From: Niallia circulans
GTDB lineage: Bacteria; Bacillota; Bacilli; Bacillales; Cytobacillaceae
NCBI RefSeq assembly: GCF_007273535.1
Contig: NZ_RIBP01000004.1
Span: 2,084,001-2,148,000 of the forward strand
Direction of reading: 5' to 3'
DNA length: 64,000 nucleotides
Shown: positions 56,293 to 64,000 of the stretch, piece after piece
Layout: every line of letters begins with the position of its first letter
Numbering within the stretch: position 1 is the first letter of the stretch
Notes under the pieces: model-generated
The model's input: the letters and a program-made list of their open reading frames with translations, nothing else
What the model was told of the DNA's origin: nothing
Database searches by the model: none
Program-made: the position numbers and the translations under genes

Positions 56293-57088
56293 AGCTATTG
56301 TTGTAACATCTGGAAAAGGTGGTGTCGGGAAAACCACCACGAGTGCTAATATCGGAACTGCTCTTGCATTGCAAGGGAAAAAAGTATGTTTAATAGATAC
56401 AGATATAGGTCTGCGTAACCTTGATGTTGTTATGGGACTTGAAAATAGAATTATCTATGATTTAGTGGATGTTGTGGAGGAAAGATGCAAAATTCATCAA
56501 GCGCTTGTTAAGGATAAAAGATTTGATGATTTATTATACTTGCTGCCTGCTGCACAAACAAGCGATAAAACGGCAGTGCATCCGAAGCAGATGAAGGAGC
56601 TTGTCCTTAAGCTTAAACAGGATTACGATTATATTATTATTGATTGCCCGGCAGGAATCGAACAAGGCTATAAAAATGCTGTTGCTGGTGCAGATAAAGC
56701 AATTGTCGTAACAACACCTGAAGTATCATCTGTCAGGGACGCAGACAGAGTTATTGGCCTACTTGAAAAAGAAGATCATATCGAATCTCCGATGTTAGTT
56801 ATTAACCGTATTAGAAATCATATGATGAAAAACGGTGACATGCTTGATATTGATGAAGTAACATCCCATCTATCCATTGGCTTGCTTGGAATAGTTGCAG
56901 ATGATGATGAAGTAATAAAAGCATCTAACAGCGGTGAACCGATTGCGCTTAATCCAAACAGCAAATCATCACTTGCATACCGAAACATTGCCAGAAGAAT
57001 TCTAGGTGAAACAGTTCCGCTTCAACATTTAGAAGAAGAATCAAAAGGCATGTTTGCCCGTATAAAAATGTTCTTCGGAGCGAAATAA
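56285..57088 (+). CDS. minD: MinD, septum-site ATPase
   Basis: ParA-type membrane-binding ATPase that recruits MinC. 267 residues. Deviant Walker A KGGVGKTTTSANIG, DTDIGLRNLD switch, and a C-terminal amphipathic helix (MFARIKMFFGAK) for membrane binding. AAGGGGG before ATG. Followed by a strong bidirectional terminator. Confidence 0.99.
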   Translation: MGEAIVVTSGKGGVGKTTTSANIGTALALQGKKVCLIDTDIGLRNLDVVMGLENRIIYDLVDVVEERCKIHQALVKDKRFDDLLYLLPAAQTSDKTAVHPKQMKELVLKLKQDYDYIIIDCPAGIEQGYKNAVAGADKAIVVTTPEVSSVRDADRVIGLLEKEDHIESPMLVINRIRNHMMKNGDMLDIDEVTSHLSIGLLGIVADDDEVIKASNSGEPIALNPNSKSSLAYRNIARRILGETVPLQHLEEESKGMFARIKMFFGAK

Positions 57089-57129
57089 AAAAAACTGCCG
57101 ACAACTGGAAAGGTTGTCGGCAGTTTTTT
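57089..57129. terminator. Bidirectional terminator between minD and fra
   Basis: AAAAAACTGCCGACAAC and GTTGTCGGCAGTTTTTT form a long GC-rich stem flanked by A and T runs on the two sides. It serves the convergent genes. Confidence 0.95.
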
Positions 57130-57499
57130 ATTTTCGCCAGAAAGTAGTACAGTCTGCCTTATCGGCAATATTAAATTCAATCATTTTTGCCAACAGAGAA
57201 AAATCTACTGGTTTTTCCCACTTGATGCGCACTAATTCTTTCGTGTGATCATAACCGGATTCTTTAATATCATTGGAAAAACGTTCAATGACGATTTTTT
57301 CAGGAGCAACTGCTAAATGGTGTTTAGCAATGCTGAATCCGATAATAAATGTTTCGTGGTCTGTAAACATTGGCTGCTTCCATGCTATTTTTGCGCCTAG
57401 ATTTGGATAGTTCTCTGCAACCCAACTTAAAACCGCTTCTGTCCGTTCCCGATGCAGCGGGTTATCAATTTTCTCTAAATATTCTGCGAATGCTTCCAT
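57128..57499 (-). CDS. fra: Frataxin-like iron chaperone, YdhG/Fra type
   Basis: DUF1801/YdhG-like protein; B. subtilis Fra (YdhG) is an intracellular iron chaperone. 123 residues that follow YdhG almost throughout: [38 protein letters not shown] (given here as the stretch near residues 42-68) and the end [23 protein letters not shown] before the ATG. Lies leftward with the DedA gene between minD and spoIVFA, an arrangement not found in B. subtilis, where fra is elsewhere. Confidence 0.9.
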   Translation of the reverse strand: MEAFAEYLEKIDNPLHRERTEAVLSWVAENYPNLGAKIAWKQPMFTDHETFIIGFSIAKHHLAVAPEKIVIERFSNDIKESGYDHTKELVRIKWEKPVDFSLLAKMIEFNIADKADCTTFWRK

Positions 57500-57565
57500 T
57501 AGTTCCTCCTGCTAGAAATTAGCTTTTTTTACAGCACCCTCCTTAAAACAGAGGGATAGCCTTTA

Positions 57566-58177
57566 TTATGATTTTGTAAGGCGTTTGCGAATATACAAGA
57601 AAAGGATAACAATGATAGCAAGTGCAATCACTACATAAATAATATTGGAGTAAATATCCATATATTCAACGATCGATTCCCATGATGAACCAACAGCAGC
57701 GCCGATTCGAATCAGTACATAGTTCCAAATAAGCGTACCAAGTGTTGTTAATACAAGGAAGATACCGAAATTCATTTTTGCCATTCCAGCAGGCAGAGAA
57801 ATTAAGCTTCTAATAAGCGGAATAAAACGACAGAAAAAAACAGTCCAGTAACCGTATTTGTCAAACCAGCCGTTTGCTTTATGTACATCTTCTTTAGTCA
57901 ATCTTATAATATGTCCCCATCTATCTACTATACTCTCTATCTTTTCCATGTTTAAAAGTGTTCCGATCCAATAAAGGATGACTGCACCCAAAATAGATCC
58001 AACTGTCGACACAGCAACAACACCAAAAACAGTCATATCTGTATAGGTTGTCATGAAACCGCCGAATGTTAGGATGATTTCTGATGGGATGGGAGGAAAG
58101 ATATTTTCAATTGTTATCAATAATAATATCCCGATATAACCGAATTCCTCCATCGTGTTTGTAATCCAATTTTCCAT
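57566..58177 (-). CDS. DedA-family membrane protein
   Basis: SNARE-associated/DedA (VTT) family; members flip lipids such as undecaprenyl or phosphatidylethanolamine carriers. 203 residues with N-terminal IENIFPPIPSEIILTFGG, the family motif FFCRFIPLIRSLISLPAGMA (residues about 117-136) and four or five membrane helices. It resembles B. subtilis YngC most, by memory of sequence. AAAGGAGG before ATG. About 65 bases before fra, so the two may be co-transcribed. Confidence 0.9.
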   Translation of the reverse strand: MENWITNTMEEFGYIGILLLITIENIFPPIPSEIILTFGGFMTTYTDMTVFGVVAVSTVGSILGAVILYWIGTLLNMEKIESIVDRWGHIIRLTKEDVHKANGWFDKYGYWTVFFCRFIPLIRSLISLPAGMAKMNFGIFLVLTTLGTLIWNYVLIRIGAAVGSSWESIVEYMDIYSNIIYVVIALAIIVILFLYIRKRLTKS

Positions 58178-58335
58178 AAAGACCTCCTTTTGGTTTAACG
58201 ATTATGTGAATTGCCCTTTCTCATAAGGACAAATATTATCCATAAACAGTATTACTTTAATAATAGCAAAAGTAGTGACGAAATTGCCAATATTAACATG
58301 AGAATAATAGAAGTACATAAATTTACACGCTGTTG

Positions 58336-58364
58336 TCATACTTGTTTTAAATGATTCATAGAAT
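58336..58364 (+). promoter_or_regulatory. Sigma-E promoter for spoIVFAB
   Basis: TCATACT (58336-58342), a 14-base spacer and CATAGAAT (58357-58364), seven of eight matching the -10 CATACAAT. The spoIVF operon is transcribed by sigma-E in B. subtilis. Confidence 0.7.
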
Positions 58365-58402
58365 AAGACTATTAGGACAAGGTATTGGGGGAGGAGAGAC
58401 TT

Positions 58403-59179
58403 TTGAGTTCACGGGCAGATGAAATCAGGAGAAGAATTGAAAAAAGAAAAAGAGAGCGCGAAAGAATGCAGAAAAATGTGGAGAGACGGATTCTTTGGAA
58501 TGATGAAGAAGAATCTAACGACCACAATACCTTCCATTATGATAATGAAAATAAGGATGATTTTCATCCACTATTCCGCAAGGATTTATTCCTATTAAAA
58601 ATACTAGGTGCAGCTGTTTTGTTTTTAGCAGTGGCGATTATTGTGAGAAATCAATCTCCTACCCTCCAAACAGCGGAATCATCAATTAGACAAGCAATGA
58701 ATCAAGAATTCAATTTTGCCTTTGTGTCTGATTGGTATGAGGACCAGTTTGGCAAGCCGCTTGCCTTCTTACCAACAAAGGCTGGTGAGGAAGAACCTGC
58801 AGATGACAGTCCTTTACAGCAATATGCCCTTTCTGCTTCTGGGAAAATTTTAGAAGATTTTGCTGATACAGGACAACGGGTTGCAATTGAGACAGGCATT
58901 GATACGACAGTGCAGGCATTGAATGAAGGGACGGTTACATTCATAGGGGAGAAAGAGGGGTTTGGAAACACCGTGGTAATACAGCATAGTGATAAAAGCG
59001 AATCTTGGTATGGCAATTTGGAAGAGGTTGATGTAAGAATTTACGAAGCTGTCAAAAAAGGCACCAAGGTCGGTTTAGCTTCAGGCTATGGAACAAATGA
59101 AACACTTGGCTTATTCTATTTTGCTATAAAAAAAGATGATGATTTTATCGATCCCATTCAGGTGATCGAGTTTGAATAA
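58403..59179 (+). CDS. spoIVFA: SpoIVFA, regulator of pro-sigma-K processing
   Basis: Holds the protease SpoIVFB inactive with BofA in the outer forespore membrane until the forespore signals. 258 residues: a basic start SSRADEIRRRIEKRKRER, one membrane helix (about 68-86), and a degenerate M23/LytM-like outside domain ending DFIDPIQVIEFE. TTG start at 58403, after GGGGGAGGAG and matching the family start. Overlaps spoIVFB by eight bases. Confidence 0.95.
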   Translation: MSSRADEIRRRIEKRKRERERMQKNVERRILWNDEEESNDHNTFHYDNENKDDFHPLFRKDLFLLKILGAAVLFLAVAIIVRNQSPTLQTAESSIRQAMNQEFNFAFVSDWYEDQFGKPLAFLPTKAGEEEPADDSPLQQYALSASGKILEDFADTGQRVAIETGIDTTVQALNEGTVTFIGEKEGFGNTVVIQHSDKSESWYGNLEEVDVRIYEAVKKGTKVGLASGYGTNETLGLFYFAIKKDDDFIDPIQVIEFE

Positions 59180-60032
59180 GTATCTTCGTGTATTTCAATC
59201 CATTTATATTCATCCATTCTTATGGGCTGTTATTGGCATAGGCGTAATAACCGCCCATTTTTATGAATTATGCTTGCTTTTGCTTATCATCCTTGTGCAT
59301 GAATTAGGGCATGCACTCGCTGCGGCTCACTTTTCATGGAGAATTAAACGAATTGCTTTGCTTCCTTTCGGTGGTGTGGCGGAAATGGATGAGCATGGTA
59401 ATAGACCGTTAAAAGAGGAAGCAATTGTAACGATTGCTGGACCACTGCAGCATATATGGATGGTTGCATTAGGCTATATCGCCTATGAACAAGGGTTGAT
59501 GTCCGAATACCTTTTTCAGTCTTTTTTAGAATTTAATCTGATGATTTTTTGTTTTAATTTACTTCCTATTTGGCCGTTGGATGGGGGAAAGATTCTGTTT
59601 TTGTTTTTATCCTTAAAAAAGTCCTTTCCGGCTGCCCATAAAATAACACTGCTTTTGTCCTTAACTGGTACCCTTTTGTTTTTAGGTGCCATCCTTTTAT
59701 ATATGCCAACAAATCTTAATGCATGGATTATTTTGCTGTTTTTATGGTTCTCGCTTTTTTATGAGTGGAAGCAAAGGCGCTATATATTCCTCCGGTTTTT
59801 ACTGGAAAGATATTATGGGAAAACAAATGAACTCAGAAAGCTGATGCCGATAGAGGTCAAAGAAGAAGAGCTTTTGGTTCATGTGCTTGAACGGTTTCAG
59901 CGTGGCTGCAAGCATCCAATCGTGTTAAAGAAGGGGAAAGTGAATCACTCTTTAGATGAGAATGAAGTGCTTCACGCCTATTTTGCTGAAAAGCTTGTGA
60001 CAGCTAAAGTTAGTGATTTACTGTACCGGTGA
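59172..60032 (+). CDS. spoIVFB: SpoIVFB, intramembrane metalloprotease for pro-sigma-K
   Basis: Site-2 protease that cleaves pro-sigma-K in the mother cell. 286 residues, six membrane helices. Zinc motif HELGH in LVHELGHALAAAH; the third ligand Asp in LLPIWPLDGGK; a C-terminal cytoplasmic CBS-like domain. TTG start within the spoIVFA end, after AGGTGATC. Confidence 0.97.
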   Translation: MNKYLRVFQSIYIHPFLWAVIGIGVITAHFYELCLLLLIILVHELGHALAAAHFSWRIKRIALLPFGGVAEMDEHGNRPLKEEAIVTIAGPLQHIWMVALGYIAYEQGLMSEYLFQSFLEFNLMIFCFNLLPIWPLDGGKILFLFLSLKKSFPAAHKITLLLSLTGTLLFLGAILLYMPTNLNAWIILLFLWFSLFYEWKQRRYIFLRFLLERYYGKTNELRKLMPIEVKEEELLVHVLERFQRGCKHPIVLKKGKVNHSLDENEVLHAYFAEKLVTAKVSDLLYR

Positions 60033-60038
60033 GTGTGG

Positions 60039-60066
60039 GAGATGTCTGCATTCCAGACATCTCTTT
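60039..60066 (+). terminator. Terminator of spoIVFAB
   Basis: AGATGTCTG and CAGACATCT with a short loop, followed by CTTTT. The T-tract is short. Confidence 0.65.
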
Positions 60067-60132
60067 TATGCTGTCTTTCTTTCCTGATTAAAAATCGGGT
60101 ACAATAGAAGAATCATGGAACAAAAGGGATGA

Positions 60133-61584
60133 ATGTGTTTGGAAAAGGTGTTAGTAAATATTAAATCCAGAGAGAAGCGGTTTGCTTATCTCTTCAATAA
60201 TAAGTTAGAAAGACTATATATTGAGCAGCCCCAGCAGAAGTCTGCTGTTGGCAATATATATGTGGGAATTGTAACAAAGGTGGCACCTGGTATGAATGCA
60301 GCCTTTGTCGATATTGGCGAGGACAAAAACTGTTATTTGCCAAAGGATAAGCTAGCTTCCTATTCAGCTGATGCTAATCCTTTAGATGAAAAGAAAAACA
60401 CAAGTATATCGACATATGTTAGGCAAGGGGAAAAGCTGCTTGTTCAGGTTGTCAAGGATGCGACAGGGACAAAGGGTCCAAAGCTGACAGGAATTGTTGA
60501 GCTGCAAAAGGAAAACCTTGTCTATATGCCTTATGGGAGGTATATTGCTGTCTCGAAAAAGCTGGCTGACCAAAAAATGCAAAAGCAATTGCGTTCCATT
60601 GGGAAAAAACTGACAGCTCAATCAGAAGGACTGATCTTTCGGACAAGTGCTGCAAATGCCAGTGAAGCAGAACTTACAGCAGAAGTAGACGGTTTGCGAA
60701 AGAAGCATACCGAATTATCAAGACTTGCTGCCACTGCCAAAAAACCAGCATTGCTTTTAGCCAATAATGATTACGAACGAGAGCTGTTTCGCGTGTTTGA
60801 AAAGCTGGAATCAGGCGAGGTTTTTGTTGATACACAGACAGAAGCAACAGGCTGGAGCAGTATCTTTCCGAAGCTAACCTTTCATTATTATGCTGATCAT
60901 AAAAATCTTTTTTCCTTCTTTTCTATCGAGAAGGACATTCAGGATGCCTTAAAAAGAATCGTTTGGCTTGAAAAGGGAGCGTATTTGATTGTTGATGAAA
61001 CGGAAGCGGCGACGATTATTGATGTGAATACAGGTAAGTATGAGGGTAGGCATAATTTAGAGCAAACAGCCTTTGATACGAATCGGTATGCTGCACTTGA
61101 AGCAGCCAGACAACTGAAAATAAGAGATTTATCGGGAATTATTTTAATTGATTTTATCGACATGCCAAAGGAGCATGAAAAGAAAATCGAAGAAATAATC
61201 ATTAAAGAGCTGCAGAAGGACAGCAGGCAAACAAAGGTCATTGGCTTTACTGCACTCGGTATTCTCCAAATTACCCGCAAAAAAACGGTCGTGCCGCTCT
61301 CACAAGCTGTTAAAACAAAATGTCCTGTTTGTGCCGGCACTGGTACTGTAATGAGCGCTGAAAGTATGGCCTTTAAGCTTGAGCGGGAATTATGGGAATT
61401 TGAAAGAAGTGATCACGATTTAATAGAAGTAGAGGCGGAGCGTGAGGTTATTAAAGTTTTCGCAGGGAAAGACAAGCAGCATATAAAGCGTCTCGAAGAA
61501 ATACTTGGCCTCCAAATCAACATGATTGAAAGAGACTTTGTTATTCCAGATTATCATATAAAGTACATTGGCCAAAAAAAATAA
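60133..61584 (+). CDS. rng: Ribonuclease E/G family protein
   Basis: Endoribonuclease of the RNase E/G type. 483 residues, RNase G size. N-terminal S1 domain (AVGNIYVGIVTKVAPGMNAAFVDIG) with the 5'-sensor region, catalytic Asp residues in ATIIDVNTG and GIILIDFIDMP, and the zinc-link CPVCAGTG. ATG 60133 is used here; a TTG two codons on has better spacing from AAGGGA. B. subtilis has no RNase E/G, having RNase Y and J instead, while other Bacillaceae carry one at this site. Confidence 0.93.
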   Translation: MCLEKVLVNIKSREKRFAYLFNNKLERLYIEQPQQKSAVGNIYVGIVTKVAPGMNAAFVDIGEDKNCYLPKDKLASYSADANPLDEKKNTSISTYVRQGEKLLVQVVKDATGTKGPKLTGIVELQKENLVYMPYGRYIAVSKKLADQKMQKQLRSIGKKLTAQSEGLIFRTSAANASEAELTAEVDGLRKKHTELSRLAATAKKPALLLANNDYERELFRVFEKLESGEVFVDTQTEATGWSSIFPKLTFHYYADHKNLFSFFSIEKDIQDALKRIVWLEKGAYLIVDETEAATIIDVNTGKYEGRHNLEQTAFDTNRYAALEAARQLKIRDLSGIILIDFIDMPKEHEKKIEEIIIKELQKDSRQTKVIGFTALGILQITRKKTVVPLSQAVKTKCPVCAGTGTVMSAESMAFKLERELWEFERSDHDLIEVEAEREVIKVFAGKDKQHIKRLEEILGLQINMIERDFVIPDYHIKYIGQKK

Positions 61585-61610
61585 TAGCTAAGAGAAACCA
61601 AAACGATTGA

Positions 61611-61639
61611 TTGACAGTATCCTGAATTCGTGTTAGTAT
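61611..61639 (+). promoter_or_regulatory. Sigma-A promoter of rplU-prp-rpmA
   Basis: Perfect TTGACA (61611-61616), a 17-base spacer and TAGTAT (61634-61639) with extended TGT before it. Confidence 0.88.
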
Positions 61640-61647
61640 TTTAATGT

Positions 61648-61745
61648 TGTTTGTAGCACCCGCTACTACAACCGCACAGAACAGGTTACATAAGTCTTTG
61701 GTAACAAAGCGCCTGTGATTGGCGAGTCTTAGTATAACAAGGAGG
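61648..61745 (+). promoter_or_regulatory. L21 leader (ribosomal protein autoregulation)
   Basis: The 5' leader of rplU has the pattern of the L21 leader of Firmicutes: GTTTGTAGCACCCGCTACTACAAC near the 5' end, with TAGC/GCTA and TTGTAG/CTACAA pairing, then a second helix around CAGGTTAC...GTAAC and GCGCCTGTGATTGGCG just before the ribosome site. It is known or proposed to bind L21 or L27-operon products. Called by pattern, not folded. Confidence 0.75.
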
Positions 61746-61754
61746 TGCATTTTA

Positions 61755-62063
61755 ATGTACGCAATTATTGAAACAGGCGGAAAGCAAATCAAAGTTGAAG
61801 AAGGTCAAGCTATCTACATTGAGAAATTAAACAGTGAAGCTGGTGAGACAGTTACTTTCGACCGCGTTCTTTTCGTTGGCGGAGAAAATGTAAAAGTAGG
61901 AAGCCCAGTTGTTGAAGGAGCTACTGTTACAGCTAAAGTTGAAAAACAAGGCCGTCAAAAGAAAATCATCGTTTTCAAATACAAAGCGAAGAAAAACTAT
62001 CATAAAAAGCAAGGTCATCGTCAACCGTACACAAAAGTTGTTATTGAAAAAATCAACGCGTAA
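61755..62063 (+). CDS. rplU: 50S ribosomal protein L21
   Basis: 102 residues, full length. [18 protein letters not shown] at the start and [17 protein letters not shown] at the end are diagnostic. ATG 61755 with AAGGAGGTG. First gene of rplU-prp-rpmA. Confidence 0.99.
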   Translation: MYAIIETGGKQIKVEEGQAIYIEKLNSEAGETVTFDRVLFVGGENVKVGSPVVEGATVTAKVEKQGRQKKIIVFKYKAKKNYHKKQGHRQPYTKVVIEKINA

Positions 62064-62072
62064 GGTGTTTGT

Positions 62073-62408
62073 ATGATCGACATAACGATTAACAAAACAG
62101 ATTCAGGCGTTATTGAATCATTTACAATAAGCGGTCATGCCTTGTTTGCTAATTATGGGAATGATATTGTCTGTGCTGGTGTTTCGGCTGTCTCCATCGG
62201 AGCGATTAACGCGGTTATATCCATTACAGGCATTACACCTGATATAGAGCAAGGCGAGGATGGCGGATTTTTGAGCTGCGGCATACCTGCGAATATTCCT
62301 GCTGAAACCCGTGAAAGAATTCAACTTCTTTTAGAGGGTATGATTGTTTCCTTGGAGACGATTGAACGGGACTATGGCAAGCATGTTGCAATCAAGTATA
62401 ATAATTAA
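62073..62408 (+). CDS. prp: Prp, ribosomal-processing cysteine protease
   Basis: Cleaves the N-terminal extension of L27 in Firmicutes. 111 residues. The catalytic pair is at the expected places, H22 in SGHALFANYG and C34 in DIVCAGVSAV. Lies between rplU and rpmA, as in all such genomes (ysxB in B. subtilis). AAGGTG before ATG, nine bases after rplU. Confidence 0.96.
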   Translation: MIDITINKTDSGVIESFTISGHALFANYGNDIVCAGVSAVSIGAINAVISITGITPDIEQGEDGGFLSCGIPANIPAETRERIQLLLEGMIVSLETIERDYGKHVAIKYNN

Positions 62409-62412
62409 ATAG

Positions 62413-62715
<303 letters not shown>

Positions 62716-62727
62716 GTTTCTTATGAA

Positions 62728-62763
62728 AAGGCTGGCTCTTTTGGAGTCAGTCTTTTATTTTAT
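62728..62763 (+). terminator. Terminator of rplU-prp-rpmA
   Basis: AAGGCTGGCTC pairs with GAGTCAGTCTT using G-T wobbles, followed by TTATTTTATTT. Confidence 0.75.
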
Positions 62764-62769
62764 TTAGCT

Positions 62770-62819
62770 TTTCAGCACTTAGACAGACAGCATGTATGCT
62801 TTCTGTCTAAGTGCTGAAA
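62770..62819. repeat. Long near-perfect hairpin between rpmA and spo0B
   Basis: TTTCAGCACTTAGACAGA (62770-62787) and TCTGTCTAAGTGCTGAAA (62802-62819) are perfect 18-bp arms. Inside them AGCAT-GT-ATGCT continues the stem after a single C/T mismatch. No T-tract follows on either strand. Confidence 0.7.
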
Positions 62820-62871
62820 GAAAAGATTTGCATTTTTTTGCTATATTTTTACGTGTCGTTTCATTTTTTGT

Positions 62872-62877
62872 TATACT
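62872..62877 (+). promoter_or_regulatory. Candidate extended -10 promoter of spo0B-obg
   Basis: TGT followed by TATACT, with TTACGT 17 bases upstream as a poor -35, about 50 bases before the spo0B start. Confidence 0.5.
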
Positions 62878-62926
62878 TACATACGAGAAGTCTTCTGACA
62901 CTTAATAACCGTGTAGGAGTACGATA

Positions 62927-63478
62927 ATGAACAGAGACTGGGATACAATTGAATTTTTGAGACATGTACGCCATGATTGGCTAAATAAAATCCAACTTAT
63001 CAAAGGGAATATGGCATTAAACAAAAAAGAGCGCGTCGAAGAAATCATTGATGACATCATTTTGGAAGCTCAGCAGGAGGCGAAGCTTTCTAATTTGGAG
63101 CTTCCGGCGTTTGCAGCTAAAATATTGACGTCCAATTGGGAAAGCTATTCATTTCGTTTGGAATATGAAGTGCTTAATGAACAAAAGTGTCATGGTATAG
63201 AAGACTTTGCACTGACTGACTGGACGAGCCGATTTTTTTCTGTATTGGATAAAAGCATTAAAAAATACCATGATAATAATCTTTCCGTGTCAATCGAGCC
63301 ACAATTAGCGGAAACTCGATTGTTTTTTGATTTTAGCGGAATAATAGAAGAGAAAAGGCTGCTTATCGATTTTCTGCAGGAGGAGCTGAAAGATGGTTTT
63401 CTTGTCGAAAAAAGTGATATTTCTGATGAGGAATTAACGGTAGAGTTACTAATAAAGCAGCATAAGGATAAGAATTAA
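62927..63478 (+). CDS. spo0B: Spo0B, sporulation phosphotransferase
   Basis: Passes phosphate from Spo0F to Spo0A in the sporulation phosphorelay. 183 residues. The phosphorylated His is H16 in LRHVRHDWLNKIQLIKGN, in a helical hairpin that dimerises; the C-terminal part is a degenerate histidine-kinase-like domain. B. subtilis Spo0B is slightly longer at the N-terminus. AGGAG before the ATG. Upstream of obg as in B. subtilis. Confidence 0.95.
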   Translation: MNRDWDTIEFLRHVRHDWLNKIQLIKGNMALNKKERVEEIIDDIILEAQQEAKLSNLELPAFAAKILTSNWESYSFRLEYEVLNEQKCHGIEDFALTDWTSRFFSVLDKSIKKYHDNNLSVSIEPQLAETRLFFDFSGIIEEKRLLIDFLQEELKDGFLVEKSDISDEELTVELLIKQHKDKN

Positions 63479-63492
63479 TTATATTTCGAGTC

Positions 63493-63517
63493 ATAGGCTT
63501 AGTTAAAAGCCTATTTT
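63493..63517 (+). other. Hairpin between spo0B and obg
   Basis: ATAGGCTT and AAGCCTAT with a 6-base loop, followed by only TTT and then the obg ribosome site AGGAGG. It may attenuate read-through or protect RNA; too weak in T for a firm terminator call. Confidence 0.45.
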
Positions 63518-63533
63518 AGGAGGAAGTTGTAAT

Positions 63534-64000
63534 ATGTTTGTTGATCAGGTCAAGATTTACGTGAAAGGCGGCGACGGCGGCAATGGAATGGTTGCCTTTC
63601 GCAGAGAGAAATATGTTCCAAAAGGCGGACCAGCTGGCGGAGATGGCGGTAATGGAGCAGATGTAGTATTTGAAGTAGAAGAAGGCTTGCGCACATTAAT
63701 GGATTTCCGCTACAAGCGCCACTTTAAGGCACCGCGCGGAGAGCACGGAATGTCTAAGAACCAGCACGGCAGGAATTCAAAGGACATGATTGTCAAGGTT
63801 CCTCCAGGCACTGTTGTGACAGATGCGGTAACAGGAGAAACGATTGCAGATTTAACACAGCATGGTCAGCAGGCAGTCATTGCTAAAGCTGGTCGCGGAG
63901 GACGTGGAAATTCCCGTTTTGCTAGTCCATCGAATCCTGCTCCAGAGCTTTCTGAAAACGGTGAGCCTGGCCAAGAGCGCGAAGTAACACTAGAGCTTAA
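63534..64000 (+). CDS. obg: Obg GTPase (5' part, cut by window end)
   Basis: Essential ribosome-associated GTPase linked to stress and sporulation control. The visible 155 residues are the glycine-rich Obg fold: [37 protein letters not shown] and [11 protein letters not shown]. The G domain would lie beyond the window. ATG follows TAGGAGG. The end coordinate is the window edge. Confidence 0.97.
   Translation, partial: MFVDQVKIYVKGGDGGNGMVAFRREKYVPKGGPAGGDGGNGADVVFEVEEGLRTLMDFRYKRHFKAPRGEHGMSKNQHGRNSKDMIVKVPPGTVVTDAVTGETIADLTQHGQQAVIAKAGRGGRGNSRFASPSNPAPELSENGEPGQEREVTLEL

Overview
The window is chromosomal DNA of a low-GC, endospore-forming member of the Bacillaceae. The evidence is a nearly unbroken run of genes in the order known from the Bacillus subtilis 240-245 degree region: leuC-leuD-ysoA-tig-clpX-lonB-lonA-engB-(ysxD)-hemAXCDBL-spoVID-ysxE-valS-folC-comC-spoIIB-maf-radC-mreBCD-minCD-spoIVFAB-rplU-prp-rpmA-spo0B-obg. 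The sporulation genes spoVID, spoIIB, spoIVFA, spoIVFB and spo0B, the strong AGGAGG-type ribosome binding sites, frequent TTG/GTG starts and sigma-E-like promoters all fit. Species cannot be fixed from the sequence; the type IV pilus genes, an RNase E/G gene and an extra RNase J argue against the B. subtilis group itself.

Layout. 1-13.5 kb: end of the leucine operon, a TPR protein, trigger factor, the ClpX/LonB/LonA protein quality-control genes, the GTPase EngB and an RNase J family nuclease. 13.5-20.7 kb: a small membrane protein (ysxD type) on the minus strand, then the haem/sirohaem precursor operon hemAXCDBL, with a near-perfect PerR box at its promoter. 20.8-28.1 kb: spoVID-ysxE (spore coat), a T-box-controlled valS, and folC.

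28.2-50.0 kb is the accessory region. It lies between folC and spoIIB, where B. subtilis has only comC. It holds a membrane GAF-GGDEF diguanylate cyclase; a large secreted VWA protein; a nested IS3-in-repeat insertion; a leftward three-gene minor pilin operon (PilV/PilW-like and a 682-residue PilX-like protein); and a rightward type IV pilus operon. The pilus operon reads: membrane/acidic/helical protein, PRC-barrel protein, VanW-like protein, pilB, pilT, pilC, pilA, prepilin peptidase (pilD/comC), pilM, pilN, pilO, second pilin. PilB carries an N-terminal MshEN domain with both 24-residue c-di-GMP-binding motifs, so the diguanylate cyclase upstream and the pilus motor probably form one c-di-GMP-controlled system. 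No secretin (PilQ) or PilP is present, as expected for a one-membrane cell.

50.1-64 kb: spoIIB (engulfment), maf, radC, the cell-shape genes mreBCD, the division-site genes minCD, a leftward pair (frataxin-like fra and a DedA membrane protein) inserted between minD and spoIVFA, the pro-sigma-K processing genes spoIVFA-spoIVFB, an RNase E/G gene, the rplU-prp-rpmA ribosomal operon with an L21 leader, the phosphorelay gene spo0B, and the 5' part of obg, cut by the window end. No tRNA, rRNA or CRISPR array was seen.
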